64,000 nt of DNA from Diplonema papillatum (Eukaryota > Euglenozoa > Diplonemea > Diplonemida > Diplonemidae). Numbering within the stretch: position 1 is the first letter of the stretch; each line of letters opens with the position of its first letter. The notes beneath the pieces are model-generated. The model worked only from the letters and a program-made list of their open reading frames with translations, was not told the origin of the DNA and did not search any database. The translations under genes were made by a program, and so were the position numbers. This document shows, one piece after another, positions 50,691 through 61,252 of this stretch. The stretch is from positions 1 to 64,000 of the forward strand of contig JAPJBO010000982.1 of the NCBI GenBank assembly GCA_030068145.1. The letters are read 5' to 3'.

Positions 50691-52725
50691 CTTCTTCTTC
50701 TTTGATATGCCCACTGCGGCACAACAGCCACGAAAGCCGTAGGGAAGCTACCCGTTCGTGAGAGAGATATGCCTCAGAGTCCACACGAGACGATGCCCCC
50801 CAAAACCTAAACCTCAAACGGTACTTGCCCAGTTTCACTGAGGAGTGCCCTTTCCCTGACAGAAAAGAGTGCCAACACTACTTCCGCGCAGTAGTTGAAT
50901 TCACAAAGTCCAAGCACTTATATTGCACGATGTCGCGGGGTGAGCCGACAGCCGCTGCTCAACGGCTTCATCACGTAAACGGCCCTGAGACTACTCCCCT
51001 CAGGTGACACACCACTGAGCTCGTTTTGATCCATACTTTAACCCTTTACGGGCGGTGGACTCGAAAAGGTCAGAAGCATGGGTTGGAGTTCGGACGCTGC
51101 GCCTCCAGGGTGAAGACACATCAAAAAAGGAACTGTGTTTGCTGCTGCGGACAGAGTGTGTTACGAAACCTTTAAAGAAGCAACAGGCTCCCCATTTTAT
51201 ACCTCTTATACAACTCTTGGGCTTGGCCCCGCAGCTTCTCCTGAAGGCTTTCACCCTCGACAGACCCCATATCCCCCCCGTCCAACTTCCCGGTTCCGGC
51301 GAGCTACGAGGGAACGAACCTGTAAGAGTGCCAACGTCACTCTTTCTACAAGGTTGTCTATCCATGATAACCAACTACATACAAAAGATGTCACGGGATA
51401 AGCCGCTGCTTGACGGCACACAGTGCATGCTGATCCGATCCATGTGGTGCTTAATGGCTTTGTCACGTGGGCGGCCCTGATGTAACCCCCCTCAGGTGAC
51501 ACCAGCGACTGTCTTTAACCATACTTCAACTTTCTTTCCTCCCGAGTGGTCTGGCGCTGGGCGCATGTTCTCGATCCGGGATTCCACCCGAATTTCTCGC
51601 TCGAAGTGCGGTCGAAACCGCACGTGCGAGTCTCGGGTCTGTCATGTGTGGGCATCCACCGTCAGGTGGGCGAGGCTTGATGCAGCGTGTTCCGTGGGAG
51701 GGACAGGCGGGGGTACATCTCTCACCCACTCGCATGAGTTCTTGTGGTCTTTGGCGGCAATTTACGCGGGGAAGGTGTCTTTAGGGCGCTGCTGAAAGGT
51801 AACTCCGTTGCTCATGCGTGTCTAAATAATCCAGCTCGACTCAACTGTGTGACCTTGAAACCGCGGGGTCGAGGGGGATACAGTTGGCCGAGGCAGGAAC
51901 CAACCCTGACCGTGACAGCGGTGTGTGATGCAACAGCAAACTCGCTGACTTTTCCGCGAACACATCATAGCACATCAAAATGTGTGGATTATCTACCCCG
52001 AGTGAGTCAAAATGTGTGGATTATCTACCCCAAGCTACCCAAGCCCATGCACTATACCAGCAGCACAGGCGTGTGCACTCCACCACCTCGGAATGATCCC
52101 GCCAGAGTGGACATCCATCCCGCCTTCGCCCCATACCCAGCGTACGACCGTTTGAATTAGTGGCGCTAGTATACAAGCATCCATTGCCCTGAAAAGAAAT
52201 GGCTGCGCGCACATACAGAGCAGTTTGCCTGGCCTGCAACCTTGCAACCGCCCGGCAACCTGCAACCAACAATATGGAGGTTTGAAAGAAATTTAGACTT
52301 CGAACCAAAACCCCGTTTTCGACCTTTAACTCTGAAAAAATGTCGGAAAAGTCCAAAAAAAGAAAGAACCCATTCGAGGAAGGCCACGGGGACCTCAACG
52401 TCCCGGATTCTCAAGCGAAACTTTCACTCCATAGACGCGGACAAGTGAACATAAGTGTCAAAAGACAGGAAGGCAAGAACTCCCCGAAGCATCATTTCCA
52501 CCCTCCCAGGGAGTATCCTTGATCCTTTTTGTCTCCTTCTTCTATCGTTCCACGTTCGATCGCACCCGGTTCGTGATGGAAAACCGCGAGTTGGGGTGCA
52601 GTGGGAGTGTGCAATCCTGTTGAATTATATGCCCCCGACTGACAGATGGGGAACACTGCAAACTTGCCCTTTAGGTCCCAGAACTCCGGCCTAACTAAAT
52701 GGCCCCACCTGCCTTTTACTGACAG
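50691..52725. other. No gene recognised; dispersed repeat members
   Basis: 50935-51015 and 51390-51500 are two copies of the 'GCCGCTGCT...CGTGGGCGGCCCTGA...CCCCTCAGGTGACACC' family. 51970-52035 contains two copies of AAATGTGTGGATTATCTACC. A possible exon reading RKECQHYFRAVVEFTKSKHL lies at about 50858-50930 behind TTTCCCTGACAG, too short to name. Confidence 0.45.
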
Positions 52726-52904
52726 CCGGAGTCTTAAAGCAACACGGGCTCTCAACACAAGAAGCAGTCCAGAAAGCAGGTCTCGAGGTGGATCATACTC
52801 AATGGGCATGGGACTTTTCACAAATGAGCCAACAGAGCTGTGTGTCCGTTGATGCCCCTCGCAAATACATCCGACGGCTGCGACACATTGCTCGATGCCG
52901 GCCG
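52726..52904 (+). CDS. Orphan internal exon candidate
   Basis: 179 bases bounded by a strong acceptor (CCTTTTACTGACAG) and a strong donor (GTAAGAGC). The translation contains VLKQHGLSTQEAVQKAGLEV, WAWDFSQMSQQ and RKYIRRLRHIARCRP, a balanced helical, basic sequence. No family is recognised and neighbouring exons were not identified with confidence; a possible next exon starts after CGATCCTGCAG near 53033. Confidence 0.4.
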
Positions 52905-54445
52905 GTAAGAGCAAGCATGTCACAACCGTTTCTGAAGGAAGAGGCGAAAAACATGGGCAGGGGGGTCGAATAATAACCGTTATTTGACACACGTCTGGTT
53001 GTCTAAAAACGACTACCACTATTCGATCCTGCAGTTCCTACTGTTCGTTGGCTACCCGGAACTTTTTTTAGTATTCGACAAATCGAAAAATAACACAGTG
53101 TTCTTATTCGACCCCCCCCCCCCCCCCCCCCCGTTGAGACCTGCCGGCCCTAAAACGGCACAGGACTGGTTCTCCATTGACAAACGCCTTGCTTAAGCTC
53201 GGCACCCGGTTGCTTTGGCAACCTGTCGCTTTTGTGACGCCACAAACTTCGTTTCCCGAGACGTTACCATACGGCCCAACCCCCGAACACCAAGAGAGGT
53301 ACAGTTTGGAAGGGACTGCATGTCAAAGCAGGAAAAGGCATATGGAAACGCTCAGAACCGATAAAGAACAAAAAAAGTCGTAACCCAACACAGGACGAGA
53401 AGGAAGGAGCAGCACCACCAGAACCGAGAAAGAACAAAAAAAGAAGAATACTACGCACCAAACCCACCACCCTCCCCAACCCGGGCTTCCTTTTTACCCC
53501 TGCAAACCCGTGAATAGGTGCTACGGGAGTATCTGGCAACCGCTGCTTAACAGTGCATGCTTAACAGTGCATGCTAATCCATGTGGTTCATGTACTTAAA
53601 AGAACTCAATGCTTAACAGTGCTCACGTGGGCGGTGTCTTCGGACAGCACCTCGTGATGTTCGCATCACAAAACAAAGAAGACAGTGAAATGGTCGTTAC
53701 CTGGTCGGGTTTCGCTCGCGACCGTTTCCTGAACAATCCTTCACTAAATCCGCGGTTAAATAACCTGGCCTCAGTGGTGCAAGCACCACGCGCTCTTCAA
53801 ACCCAAGAAACATTTTCCCCCCTTTAGACAACCTCGCAATTTCTGAGGTTAGTTCTGAGCGTCAGGCCTGTGGACACCTAGACAGTGCGACTATGCAGGG
53901 ATCCAGTCTGGCAACAACGCAGCACATGAGCTGCACGGTGAAGGTCAGAAGCTAGAGTTAGAGAGGGTTTGCACGAGTCACACCCGAAAAAGGGGTAACC
54001 CAAAACACGTGTCGTGTACATGTGCATTCGAGAAGCGGACGTGGAACCCGCTTTTTAACTAGCCAGCTTTAGCTCCAGCTTCTGAGGCATGGACTGCGCC
54101 GAGTATGCAGCTTGTGCATTACCCCCCACAAAAATTTCCCTGCTATCCCTGTTCTGGCTTTTTCCCTTCGATTTCGAACTCCTTTCGTTTCGCAGCTCAT
54201 CTTGCTTCTTGCCTGCCACCATTCGATCCTGAGATGTCCTGTCTGTCTGTTTACATTTCCATTGCGTATAGTTAGTCGTCCCATCCTAGAGTTACTCTGT
54301 CGCCTCTCCGAACACTCCTTCCCTTTCTTCTCCTTCGCTGGAGCTCACAAGCGCTTTGCAGCAGTAGCGTCCGCTTTGCACTCAACCGCGGCGCTATCCG
54401 ACCCTACTCTGCTGCCTCGGGAGCTGGAGTTAATAAAGCGGTATC
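52905..54445. other. No gene recognised; long C tract and repeats
   Basis: A run of about 21 C residues lies at 53111-53132. 53535-53635 is a member of the 'GCCGCTGCT/ACGTGGGCGG' family. 53945-54070 duplicates 49553-49685. AATAAA at 54432 directly precedes the satellite array. Confidence 0.6.
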
Positions 54446-57400
54446 ACACCCAAATTTCGGGTGTGCGTCCACACGCGTTTTGGTTGTAGCACCCGCATTT
54501 CGGGTGTGCGTCTACACGCGTTTTGGTTGTAGCACCCGCATTTCGGGTGTGCGTCTACACGCGTTTTGGTTGTAGCACCCGCTTTTTCGGGTGTGCGTCT
54601 ACACGCGTTTTGGTTGTAGCACCCGCATTTCGGGTGTGCGTCTACACGCGTTTTGGTTGTAGCACCCGCATTTCGGGTGTGCGTCTACACGCGTTTTGGT
54701 TGTAGCACCCGCATTTCGGGTGTGCGTCTACACGCGTTTTGGTTGTAGCACCCGCATTTCGGGTGTGCGTCTACACGCGTTTTGGTTGTAGCACCCGCAT
54801 TTCGGGTGTGCGTCTACACGCGTTTTGGTTGTAGCACCCGCATTTCGGGTGTGCGTCTACACGCGTTTTGGTTGTAGCACCCGCATTTCGGGTGTGCGTC
54901 TACACGCGTTTTGGTTGTAGCACCCGCATTTCGGGTGTGCGTCTACACGCGTTTTGGTTGTAGCACCCGCATTTCGGGTGTGCGTCTACACGCGTTTTGG
55001 TTGTAGCACCCGCATTTCGGGTGTGCGTCTACACGCGTTTTGGTTGTAGCACCCGCATTTCGGGTGTGCGTCTACACGCGTTTTGGTTGTAGCACCCGCA
55101 TTTCGGGTGTGCGTCTACACGCGTTTTGGTTGTAGCACCCGCATTTCGGGTGTGCGTCTACACGCGTTTTGGTTGTAGCACCCGCATTTCGGGTGTGCGT
55201 CTACACGCGTTTTGGTTGTAGCACCCGCATTTCGGGTGTGCGTCTACACGCGTTTTGGTTGTAGCACCCGCATTTCGGGTGTGCGTCTACACGCGTTTTG
55301 GTTGTAGCACCCGCATTTCGGGTGTGCGTCTACACGCGTTTTGGTTGTAGCACCCGCATTTCGGGTGTGCGTCTACACGCGTTTTGGTTGTAGCACCCGC
55401 ATTTCGGGTGTGCGTCTACACGCGTTTTGGTTGTAGCACCCGCATTTCGGGTGTGCGTCTACACGCGTTTTGGTTGTAGCACCCGCATTTCGGGTGTGCG
55501 TCTACACGCGTTTTGGTTGTAGCACCCGCATTTCGGGTGTGCGTCTACACGCGTTTTGGTTGTAGCACCCGCATTTCGGGTGTGCGTCTACACGCGTTTT
55601 GGTTGTAGCACCCGCATTTCGGGTGTGCGTCTACACGCGTTTTGGTTGTAGCACCCGCATTTCGGGTGTGCGTCTACACGCGTTTTGGTTGTAGCACCCG
55701 CATTTCGGGTGTGCGTCTACACGCGTTTTGGTTGTAGCACCCGCATTTCGGGTGTGCGTCTACACGCGTTTTGGTTGTAGCACCCGCATTTCGGGTGTGC
55801 GTCTACACGCGTTTTGGTTGTAGCACCCGCATTTCGGGTGTGCGTCTACACGCGTTTTGGTTGTAGCACCCGCATTTCGGGTGTGCGTCTACACGCGTTT
55901 TGGTTGTAGCACCCGCATTTCGGGTGTGCGTCTACACGCGTTTTGGTTGTAGCACCCGCATTTCGGGTGTGCGTCTACACGCGTTTTGGTTGTAGCACCC
56001 GCATTTCGGGTGTGCGTCTACACGCGTTTTGGTTGTAGCACCCGCATTTCGGGTGTGCGTCTACACGCGTTTTGGTTGTAGCACCCGCATTTCGGGTGTG
56101 CGTCTACACGCGTTTTGGTTGTAGCACCCGCATTTCGGGTGTGCGTCTACACGCGTTTTGGTTGTAGCACCCGCATTTCGGGTGTGCGTCTACACGCGTT
56201 TTGGTTGTAGCACCCGCATTTCGGGTGTGCGTCTACACGCGTTTTGGTTGTAGCACCCGCATTTCGGGTGTGCGTCTACACGCGTTTTGGTTGTAGCACC
56301 CGCATTTCGGGTGTGCGTCTACACGCGTTTTGGTTGTAGCACCCGCATTTCGGGTGTGCGTCTACACGCGTTTTGGTTGTAGCACCCGCATTTCGGGTGT
56401 GCGTCTACACGCGTTTTGGTTGTAGCACCCGCTTTTCGGGTGTGCGTCTACACGCGTTTTGGTTGTAGCACCCGCTTTCGGGTGTGCGTCTACACGCGTT
56501 TTGGTTGTAGCACCCGCTTTTCGGGTGTGCGTCTACACGCGTTTTGGTTGTAGCACCCGCATTTCGGGTGTGCGTCTACACGCGTTTTGGTTGTAGCACC
56601 CGCATTTCGGGTGTGCGTCTACACGCGTTTTGGTTGTAGCACCCGCATTTCGGGTGTGCGTCTACACGCGTTTTGGTTGTAGCACCCGCATTTCGGGTGT
56701 GCGTCTACACGCGTTTTGGTTGTAGCACCCGCATTTCGGGTGTGCGTCTACACGCGTTTTGGTTGTAGCACCCGCATTTCGGGTGTGCGTCTACACGCGT
56801 TTTGGTTGTAGCACCCGCTTTTTCGGGTGTGCGTCTACACGCGTTTTGGTTGTAGCACCCGCATTTCGGGTGTGCGTCTACACGCGTTTTGGTTGTAGCA
56901 CCCGCATTTCGGGTGTGCGTCTACACGCGTTTTGGTTGTAGCACCCGCATTTCGGGTGTGCGTCTACACGCGTTTTGGTTGTAGCACCCGCATTTCGGGT
57001 GTGCGTCTACACGCGTTTTGGTTGTAGCACCCGCATTTCGGGTGTGCGTCTACACGCGTTTTGGTTGTAGCACCCGCATTTCGGGTGTGCGTCTACACGC
57101 GTTTTGGTTGTAGCACCCGCATTTCGGGTGTGCGTCTACACGCGTTTTGGTTGTAGCACCCGCATTTCGGGTGTGCGTCTACACGCGTTTTGGTTGTAGC
57201 ACCCGCATTTCGGGTGTGCGTCTACACGCGTTTTGGTTGTAGCACCCGCATTTCGGGTGTGCGTCTACACGCGTTTTGGTTGTAGCACCCGCATTTCGGG
57301 GTGCGTCTACACGCGTTTTGGTTGTAGCACCCGCATTTCGGGTGTGCGTCTACACGCGTTTTGGTTGTAGCACCCGCATTTCGGGTGTGCGTCTACACGC

Positions 57401-57868
57401 GTTTTGGTTGTAGCACCCGCATTTCGGGTGTGCGTCTACACGCGTTTTGGTTGTAGCACCCGCATTTCGGGTGTGCGTCTACACGCGTTTTGGTTGTAGC
57501 ACCCGCATTTCGGGTGTGCGTCTACACGCGTTTTGGTTGTAGCACCCGCATTTCGGGTGTGCGTCTACACGCGTTTTGGTTGTAGCACCCGCATTTCGGG
57601 TGTGCGTCTACACGCGTTTTGGTTGTAGCACCCGCATTTCGGGTGTGCGTCTACACGCGTTTTGGTTGTAGCACCCGCATTTTCGGGTGTGCGTCTACAC
57701 GCGTTTTGGTTGTAGCACCCGCATTTCGGGTGTGCGTCTACACGCGTTTTGGTTGTAGCACCCGCATTTCGGGTGTGCGTCTACACGCGTTTTGGTTGTA
57801 GCACCCGCATTTCGGGTGTGCGTCTACACGCGTTTTGGTTGTAGCACCCGCTTTTTCGGGTGTGTCTC
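54446..57868. repeat. 43-bp satellite array, about 80 units
   Basis: Unit ACCCGCATTTCGGGTGTGCG plus TCTACACGCGTTTTGGTTGT plus AGC, repeated almost without change for 3.4 kb. Each unit holds a small hairpin (ACCCG-CATTT-CGGGT). Variant units with CTTTTTCGGGT (about 54583, 56819, 57852), CTTTTCGGG, CTTTCGGG or a missing T mark sub-blocks; the pattern at 54523-54705 is repeated at 56759-56941. 43 is not a multiple of three and the unit contains TAG, so it does not code. Confidence 0.97.
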
Positions 57869-58947
57869 GGGCACATCCTCTTTCTTAACTCCAGCTTTTG
57901 GGCGGGGCCCCACCGTGCGGCGGGAGAGACGTGATCTCCTGCCGATGGCAATGCCGTTCACGGCGTTAGACGTGGTGACGTGTGCGCCTCGAACCGACCT
58001 GCCTGCAATGCATGCAATACCTACAGCGCAGGCAAACCGGCGCGACACACATTCAGAGATGGAATTCTTAGATCGCAGGCAGAACTAGTTCCTAAGTATT
58101 CTACGGGTGAAATGCGTTGAAATCCAGCTGGGTTGGTGGCAGGAGGGGGGGGAGTTTCTTTATTTAGACCGTTCTGCGTGCGTGTGTGCTGGGATTGGTA
58201 AGAAGGCAGATAGGAAGTGTGCCATGCGGCGGGGGCTGGTTGAAGAAGCGCGACGGCAGGGTGCCTGCGAGCCCCGGCCGGCGGTTCACGACGCTGGACG
58301 TCGCGACGTGCGCCTCGAACCAAACCCAGATTTACCTGTGTTTCGTGTGGGCTACAGCACATTTACCTCCTTTGATCTATCGCAACTGGCAGTCTCCTCA
58401 AGCATTTCCTACAAAGCAGGTCCTTATACAAAAAAAAATACTTGGAACTAGTTCTGCAAGAATTTCATCTTTGAGTGTGTCGCTGGCGCCTGCCTGCCTG
58501 CGCTGTAGATATTGCACGCGTTGCAGGCAGCTCAGTGGCGGGCGTAAGCGTTCAACAAAAATGCCGAAGCAACTCAGAATTGGTTGAAATTCGTCTGCAG
58601 GTTGGTGGCAAGGGGGGAGTTTCTTTAGTCAGGCTTATTTAGACTGTTCTTTTGCGCGCGCGTGCGTGTGTGTACGCTGGGATTGGCAAGGAGGCAGACA
58701 GAAAGTGCGAACCATGCGGCGGGGGCTGCCCAGCGCGCCGCGGGATGGCGTGACGGCAGGGTGCCTGCGAGCCCCGGCCGGCGGTTCACGACGCTGGACG
58801 TCGCGACGTGCGCCTCGAACCGACCTGCCTGCAACGCGTGCAATATCTACAGCGCAGGCAGGCAGGCGCCAGCGACACTCAAAGATGAAATTCTTGCAGA
58901 ACTAGTTCCAAGTATTTTTACGACGTTGCCGACTCGACGTCGCAGGA
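57869..58947. repeat. Amplified 5'-region copies of the COQ8-like gene
   Basis: Segments matching the promoter, leader and first codons of the gene at 61253 lie at about 57955-58110 (partial), 58130-58330 and 58588-58915. Each holds CTGGGATTGG, GCGGCGGGGGCTG, then GCGGTTCACGACGCTGGACG, and is followed by a tail with GCGCAGGCAGGCAGGCGCCA and AAATTCTTGCAGAACTAGTT. An inverted tail copy lies at 58443-58535. 58325-58430 is an inverted copy of 60575-60690. Confidence 0.85.
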
Positions 58948-58962
58948 GTGGCGGCACAGAAT

Positions 58963-59817
58963 ATGCCCCTATGCCTGAGCACACGGGGGATTCCCCCCAT
59001 CGGAACCCCGCCGGTACTCGTGGAGAGGGTCCAGAAGCTGATCGGGACCATCTCCATCGAGATGGCGCAAGCGCAGCGTAATATCGCGACGACGCGCCCC
59101 TGGGAGCTTGCCTCCGCCGCGGCAGGGAGATATGACGTTGAGCTGGCAAGGGACAGCCGTGAGCTCCTCACGAAGCAGATCGGGACGCGCTTCGCGGCGA
59201 CGCTAGTCTACTGGCTAAGGAATCTACGTTGGGTCAACACCCCCCCTCTCCCTACGACCGGCGTGGAACTCGCTTTGGATTTTGAGGCCTACACGCGATC
59301 CAAGCTGCCTGGGGAAACGTTTGCCGAAAAAGGGTTGCAGATAGGATATCTAACACGAGCCATCAACGACCTAAGCTTTGCTGACACGGGGGCCTCAGCC
59401 TTCCCCGGGAAGTGGCGTCAGGGTGTATGCTCTTTACGCTGCCTGGGTGCGCCGGCAATGCCGGGATTCACACACCGTCCACGTTTTGCGGCTGGACGGA
59501 GGACAGAGGCGATGTTAAACGGCATAGTAGCAGTTTGCTCCAAAGACAGCTGGAATGACGCCAAACCCGTGTACCCTCAGGACGTAGCCTTCGCTCAATG
59601 GAAGCTGAAGTTTCCCATCAAGGTGTTAGCCGCCGCCGTAGGCCGCGCAGTCGCGAGGAAGAAGAGGGCCCGCAGCGTTACAAGGCGGCGATCCCCCGCG
59701 AGACGAGCTCGCCCGCCGGCCAGAGCGCCCGCTGCAGCACCAACTCCGGTGCCGCCACTCACTGTAGCAGAGCCGCAACCTGCAGCGCGCCTCCGGAGCG
59801 ACTTACGCCCGCCGTAG
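58963..59817 (+). CDS. Retroelement C-terminal domain fragment
   Basis: 284 codons from ATG at 58963 to a stop at 59817. The middle (FAATLVYWLRNLRWVN...GVELALDFEAYTRSKLPGE) resembles a domain found C-terminal to reverse transcriptases in algal retroelements (W-L-x2-LRW...ELx-DFE-x2-T-x3-LP). The end is a basic Arg/Ala/Pro-rich tail. The 5' part is cut by one of the amplified COQ8 leader copies, so it is a fragment, though its frame is intact. Confidence 0.4.
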   Translation: MPLCLSTRGIPPIGTPPVLVERVQKLIGTISIEMAQAQRNIATTRPWELASAAAGRYDVELARDSRELLTKQIGTRFAATLVYWLRNLRWVNTPPLPTTGVELALDFEAYTRSKLPGETFAEKGLQIGYLTRAINDLSFADTGASAFPGKWRQGVCSLRCLGAPAMPGFTHRPRFAAGRRTEAMLNGIVAVCSKDSWNDAKPVYPQDVAFAQWKLKFPIKVLAAAVGRAVARKKRARSVTRRRSPARRARPPARAPAAAPTPVPPLTVAEPQPAARLRSDLRPP

Positions 59818-60737
59818 CAGTGCGAAGAGAAGTGAGGAGACCGGAAACTCCCCGGAGAGATGGTCAGATGGTCCCTGCACTCTAACTCGTCTCTCTCTCT
59901 CTCTCTATTTTTTTTTGTATAAGCACCAGTGCTCCCGCTAACCTCACTTTTGGTGAGGAATTCAAAAACCTGTTTGGGACTTGTTTTTTTTTTTTGTGCC
60001 CCCAATTTTTTTCACCCCCCGTGTTGTTGTGCAGGCTATTAGCTTCGTTTTTGTCTTGGATTCCCTACCAACTTTCTTTTGCCGCTCTGAGACCGAGAAA
60101 GCTTTTCTCCAGGGGGGTCCGGGGGGCTTTGCCCCCCGGCGAACGGTACGGTACAGGTGGAGAAAGTTTGCACTTCTCAGTCTGTTTGTCACAATAAACA
60201 CTGCACATTCCTGGAGGCAACAACCCATTTCAAATTCAACCACCACTCGACACTGCGTGCTGGTGAATCATTGGCACGAGTAGACGCAAACCAGAGATCA
60301 CATGGAACAAAGCACTTGTGTTGACTCGGAGAGAATCTGTCAAGAAATCCAGGGCTGCTTCTGATCCTCGACTCTCTTTCTCGGCTCCAGCCCCCGTGGC
60401 AGCCCCAGACTTCTGCCCGCCAGCCCGTGAGTAGACTGTGATGCAGTGCTTTGGCTACACGATACCACCAACGGGAAAAAGGTGAGGAATTCCTCATGAG
60501 GAATTCCTCACCCTCTTTTTTTGAGCCTCTTTTTTTTTGAGGAATTCCTCGCACTTTTTCGTTAGCGGGTGCACTGATAAGCACCTGCTTTGTAGGAAAT
60601 GCTTGAGGAGACTGCCAGTTGCGATAGATCAAAGGAGGTAAATGTGCTGTAGCCCACACGAAACACAGGTAAATCTGGGTTTAGTGGCGGGCGTAAGCGT
60701 TCAACAAAAATGCCGAAGCAACTCAGAATTTGTTGAA
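59818..60737. other. Non-coding; strong palindromes
   Basis: 59820-59910 shares GAGAGATGGTC...CTCTAACTCGTCTCTCTC with the intron at 47.25 kb. 60085-60180 forms a long imperfect hairpin with a GGGGGGC-TTT-GCCCCCC tip. 60481-60512 is a perfect 32-bp palindrome built on GAGGAATTCCTC; the core recurs at about 60539. 60575-60712 is the dispersed repeat also at 35660 and 58325 (inverted). Confidence 0.75.
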
Positions 60738-61130
60738 ATTCGTCTGCAGGTTGGTGGCAAGGGGGGAGTTTCTTTATCCAGGCTTATTTAGACTGTTCTT
60801 TTGCGCGCGCGTGCGTGTGTGTACGCTGGGATTGGTAAGAAGGCAGACAGAAAATGCGAACCATGCGGCGGGGGCTGCCCAGCGTGCCGCGGGATGTGTT
60901 GAAGAAGCGTGCCGGCGAGCCCCGGCCGGCGGTTCACGACGCTGGACGTCGCGACGTGCGCTTTCTTCATTTAGTCCGTTCTGTGTGCGTGTGTGTGCTG
61001 CTCGAACCGACCTGCCTGCAACGCGTGCGATATCCACAGCGCAGGCAGGCAGGCGCCAGCGACACACTCAAAGATGAAATTCTTGCAGAACTAGTTCCAA
61101 GTTTTTTTTTTGGCGAAATTTAGTGAAATT
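60738..61130 (+). repeat. Further copy of the COQ8 5' region
   Basis: Matches 61131-61366 and 58588-58915 from CGTCTGCAGGTTGGTGGCAA through GCGGTTCACGACGCTGGACG, with a 45-base insertion in the middle of the tail. The first codons (MRRGLPSVPRDVLKKR) are readable but soon leave the frame. Confidence 0.9.
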
Positions 61131-61252
61131 CATCTGCAGGTTGGTGGCAAGGGGGGAGTTTCTTTATTCAGGCTTATTTAGACTGTTCTTTTGCGCGCGC
61201 GTGCGTGTGTGTACGCTGGGATTGGTAAGAAGGCAGACAGAAAGTGCGAACC

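Noticed and set aside
56759-56941. 60-codon frames within the satellite
   Set aside because: They exist only where variant units shift the frame past the TAG in each unit, and the identical protein recurs at 54523; not genes.
54446-57868. CRISPR-like regular array
   Set aside because: Units follow each other without unique spacers, the unit is identical throughout, and the context is eukaryotic; it is a satellite.
58040-58110. Resemblance of 'GAAATTCTTG...' to the 18S rRNA region that contains GAAATTCTTGGAT
   Set aside because: The stretch belongs to the amplified COQ8 5'-region tail, recurs at 58880 and 61070, and neighbouring rRNA sequence is absent.
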